A stretch of 64,000 nucleotides of DNA from assembly GCA_028284235.1 (NCBI GenBank), contig JANQSC010000077.1:54554-118553 (forward strand), read 5' to 3'. The translations under genes and the position numbers were made by a program. Positions 62,101 to 64,000 of this stretch are shown piece after piece (the first letter of the stretch is position 1; each line of letters opens with the position of its first letter). The notes below the pieces were generated by a model. It was not told where the DNA came from. It searched no databases and worked only from the letters and a program-made list of their open reading frames with translations. The stretch comes from Opitutaceae bacterium. Lineage in GTDB: Bacteria; Verrucomicrobiota; Verrucomicrobiia; Opitutales; Opitutaceae.

Positions 62101-62129
62101 TCTAAACAACCTGTGCTCGCAACTACAAG

Positions 62130-63890
62130 CTAACCGTCCGTTGTTTCTCTTGTAGCAGACGCCTTGATCAAGCGCCGGACGCCCGCGTAGAGGATGCCCG
62201 CGATGACGAGTAACGAAAGCGCAAATACAAGGATTATTCCCCGCCCACTGTCCGCGATGAGCGCGAGGAAAACCATCGCTCCGCAGCAGACAAGCAAACT
62301 GACAATGACAATGTTCGCCGGCATGGGGTCGAACTTCCCCGGGGCCGCGTAGGTCTCCATGTCCTTGACCATCGACTTGCGTTGACTTTCAAGCTTGTCC
62401 CAACCCGGATCGGTCACCCGGTTCCGCCACTCCAGGTACACCAGCATCAAAACCGGCAGCACCACTCCGATGCAGACCTCGACGTTCTTGGAGTTGGCTT
62501 TCAAATACTCGATCGTCCCGACCAACCCTTCGAATTGAAGCATCCAAGGGTTGCTCGTAATGCCAAATTTGACAATTGCTCCTAACGAAAAGCAGGACAG
62601 CGACACCCAAAGCATGTCTTTGATACCAATATGCTTGCTAAACAATCCCCACAGCGCCGGAGCATATAAGGGAACAACCAGCAGCGAATTGATCGCTATA
62701 ATCAACTTCTCCGCTCCGCCCATATACGGTACAAGCAAGGCCGAGCCAATCAACAGTCCGCCGATGAGCACCGTAAACACCCGCCCCGTGCGCACTAGCG
62801 AAGACTCGGTCGCGTTCGGCTTGAAAAGCGGACGGTAGAAATCGTTGGTCAAAACGCCGGCGAATACATTGAGCTGGGAGCTGACCATACTCGCGGTGGC
62901 GGAAAACATCGCCGCGAACATCAGCCCCAGAACTCCCGGCGGCAATACCGACTGGGCCGCCAGAATATACGCCTGCCCCGGATTGACTTCCGGACCCACA
63001 CCGCGGTAGAGCAGCGGAGGCAACAACCAGAAAAGCGGCGTTGTCAAGTAAAGCGCCCCAAACAAGTAGCACCCCTTGCGAGCGTCTTTCGGCGAACGAA
63101 CCGCTATAAAGCGCTGCACGAACGCCCATTCCGCCCCCGTGATGAAGAAATTAATGAGCACCCAGCCCATGAGAAAGAACCACCCGTAGCCTCCAGCGAC
63201 CGGCGAAAGGAAATTCTCCGGCACGTTGGCCATGAACGCGGCGGCGCTGTCCACCTTGAATATCATCAAAACGGATACGAGAAATACCACCAGCGTTAGG
63301 ACGATAAACTGGAGTACGTCCGTCATCAACACCGCCCAAAGCCCGCCTTGCATGGTATAGATGACCACGATCGCCCCGAAAAACACGACCGCCCAGGTCA
63401 AAGACAGCGTCCCGGTCGCCGGATCCCTCAAGAAGTTGCCCTCGTCGAGGGGGATGAGCGCCACCAGCAGCAGCGCCAGCGCGTAGAGCGATACCGATAC
63501 GCCCATGATCCGCTTGATCATCATCGCCCAGGTAAACAAGTGAAGCCCCGCGGTCCCGTACCGCAGCTTGATGTACTCGGCCGGAGTCGATATCCCCAAC
63601 CGGTTCCAGCGACCCGCCACCCAGAATCCGACCGCTAAAGCCGCGATCCCGTAGCAAGTATTGATCATGATCGCCACAAATCCCAGCCGGTACGCAATCC
63701 CTCCCCAGACCACAAACGTGCTGGCGGAGAACATCGTCATAAACCCGCTCAAACCCGACACCCACCAGGGGGACTGCCGTCCCGCAGCAAACATGTCCTT
63801 CTGGTCCGTGATCCGCTTGGACGTGACCCAGCTGATGGCGAACAAGCCGATAATATATAGAACAACCGTTGTGTAGTCGAAGCTAACCAT
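62130..63890 (-). CDS. Sodium/solute symporter (SSS family)
   Basis: A 586-residue sodium-coupled uptake transporter, closest to the copy at 46.6-48.4 kb: both start with YTxxLLYxxG-like helices and AGRQSPWWVSGLSGFMTMFSASTFVVWGGIAYRLG (in part). GGLWAVLMTDVLQFIVL and FSATASMVSSQLNVFAGVLTNDFY (in part) are the core helices. It is a single gene, bounded by repeat D downstream and a REP upstream, so its substrate cannot be deduced from an operon. Similarity to the other copy suggests a related sugar. Confidence 0.92.
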   Translation of the reverse strand: MVSFDYTTVVLYIIGLFAISWVTSKRITDQKDMFAAGRQSPWWVSGLSGFMTMFSASTFVVWGGIAYRLGFVAIMINTCYGIAALAVGFWVAGRWNRLGISTPAEYIKLRYGTAGLHLFTWAMMIKRIMGVSVSLYALALLLVALIPLDEGNFLRDPATGTLSLTWAVVFFGAIVVIYTMQGGLWAVLMTDVLQFIVLTLVVFLVSVLMIFKVDSAAAFMANVPENFLSPVAGGYGWFFLMGWVLINFFITGAEWAFVQRFIAVRSPKDARKGCYLFGALYLTTPLFWLLPPLLYRGVGPEVNPGQAYILAAQSVLPPGVLGLMFAAMFSATASMVSSQLNVFAGVLTNDFYRPLFKPNATESSLVRTGRVFTVLIGGLLIGSALLVPYMGGAEKLIIAINSLLVVPLYAPALWGLFSKHIGIKDMLWVSLSCFSLGAIVKFGITSNPWMLQFEGLVGTIEYLKANSKNVEVCIGVVLPVLMLVYLEWRNRVTDPGWDKLESQRKSMVKDMETYAAPGKFDPMPANIVIVSLLVCCGAMVFLALIADSGRGIILVFALSLLVIAGILYAGVRRLIKASATRETTDG

Positions 63891-63939
63891 GGGGATTTTG
63901 AGGGTCGAAGAGTGGGGAACTAGGAGCGCAAGTAATCTC

Positions 63940-64000
63940 GTAGGGCCGGCGCTTGCGCCGCGCCGCGTTTGTTCAATTTCGTCGGCATTCGCGGCGCGGC
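63940..64000. repeat. REP-like sequence, cut by the window end
   Basis: GTAGGGCCGGCGCTTGCGCCGCGCCGCGT begins at 63940, and GCGGCGCGGC at the window end looks like the start of the facing unit. It belongs to the same REP family as 46530 and 54331. Confidence 0.65.

Larger units (their letters stand above)
61726..62129. other. Intergenic region with two repeats
   Basis: This 404-bp gap between two minus-strand genes contains the palindromic repeat at 61812-61840 and multi-hairpin repeat D at 61926-62100. No coding sequence is credible. The SLC13 promoter should lie in the first ~80 bp but is not obvious. Confidence 0.5.

Overview
The window looks like a chromosome segment of a free-living, probably marine member of the Verrucomicrobiota (Opitutae-like). 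This is inferred from gene content, not from a marker gene. It carries seven secreted sulfatases, three sodium/solute symporters of the SSS family, a 1306-residue TonB-dependent receptor with the SPFEV entry typical of Opitutae receptors, secreted Gfo/Idh/MocA oxidoreductases with Tat-like leaders, paired DUF1552/DUF1592 and DUF1501/PSCyt-PSD1 genes, and an ECF sigma factor coupled to a FecR/LamG protein. No rRNA, tRNA, CRISPR array, prophage or transposase gene was seen.

Layout. 1-5.3 kb: unknown secreted protein, a hairpin-rich intergenic region, then the DUF1592 cytochrome-like protein and its DUF1552 partner. 5.5-11.6 kb: an SDR, a sulfatase, NAD-malic enzyme (maeA) and a second sulfatase. 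11.8-15.8 kb: TonB-dependent receptor. 16.2-21.7 kb: a sorbosone-dehydrogenase/azurin fusion followed 27 bp later by a membrane-anchored STING-domain protein, then a leader-like small ORF with terminator, rsgA, and a scar holding the 3' ends of a second STING gene and a second DUF1501 gene. 21.7-27.8 kb: DUF1501, PSCyt/PSD1 and a sulfatase. 27.8-32.1 kb: two ECF sigma modules. 32.4-36.2 kb: prolyl oligopeptidase, MOSC protein, aqpZ. 36.2-45.6 kb: secreted oxidoreductases, three sulfatases and an SGNH-hydrolase/oxidoreductase fusion. 45.6-54.3 kb: carboxylesterase, SSS symporter and a co-directional set of ConA-like protein, GH88/105-type hydrolase, enolase-superfamily dehydratase, Gfo/Idh oxidoreductase and PQQ-propeller/EF-hand protein. 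54.4-64 kb: sulfatase, epimerase, LacI regulator and SSS symporter, then an SLC13/RCK permease and a third SSS symporter.

How the genes fit together. Most of the window serves degradation of sulfated, deoxy- or uronic-acid-containing polysaccharide. Secreted sulfatases and the GH88/105-type enzyme release and desulfate sugars, the TonB receptor and SSS symporters import them, the SDR, Gfo/Idh, enolase-superfamily and epimerase enzymes convert them, and a LacI repressor probably controls part of the set. The SLC13 permease could handle the sulfate.

The most notable element is the STING-like protein. Its ligand-pocket motifs match the family closely, but no CD-NTase gene is visible in the window, so it is not a standard CBASS operon. 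A relic of a second, diverged STING gene lies 1.6 kb downstream. The intergenic regions also hold several families of short palindromic repeats. One family, a 9-bp tandem repeat, forms the signal peptide of the DUF1592 protein. Another is a roughly 175-205 bp multi-hairpin element that occurs in both normal and permuted order.
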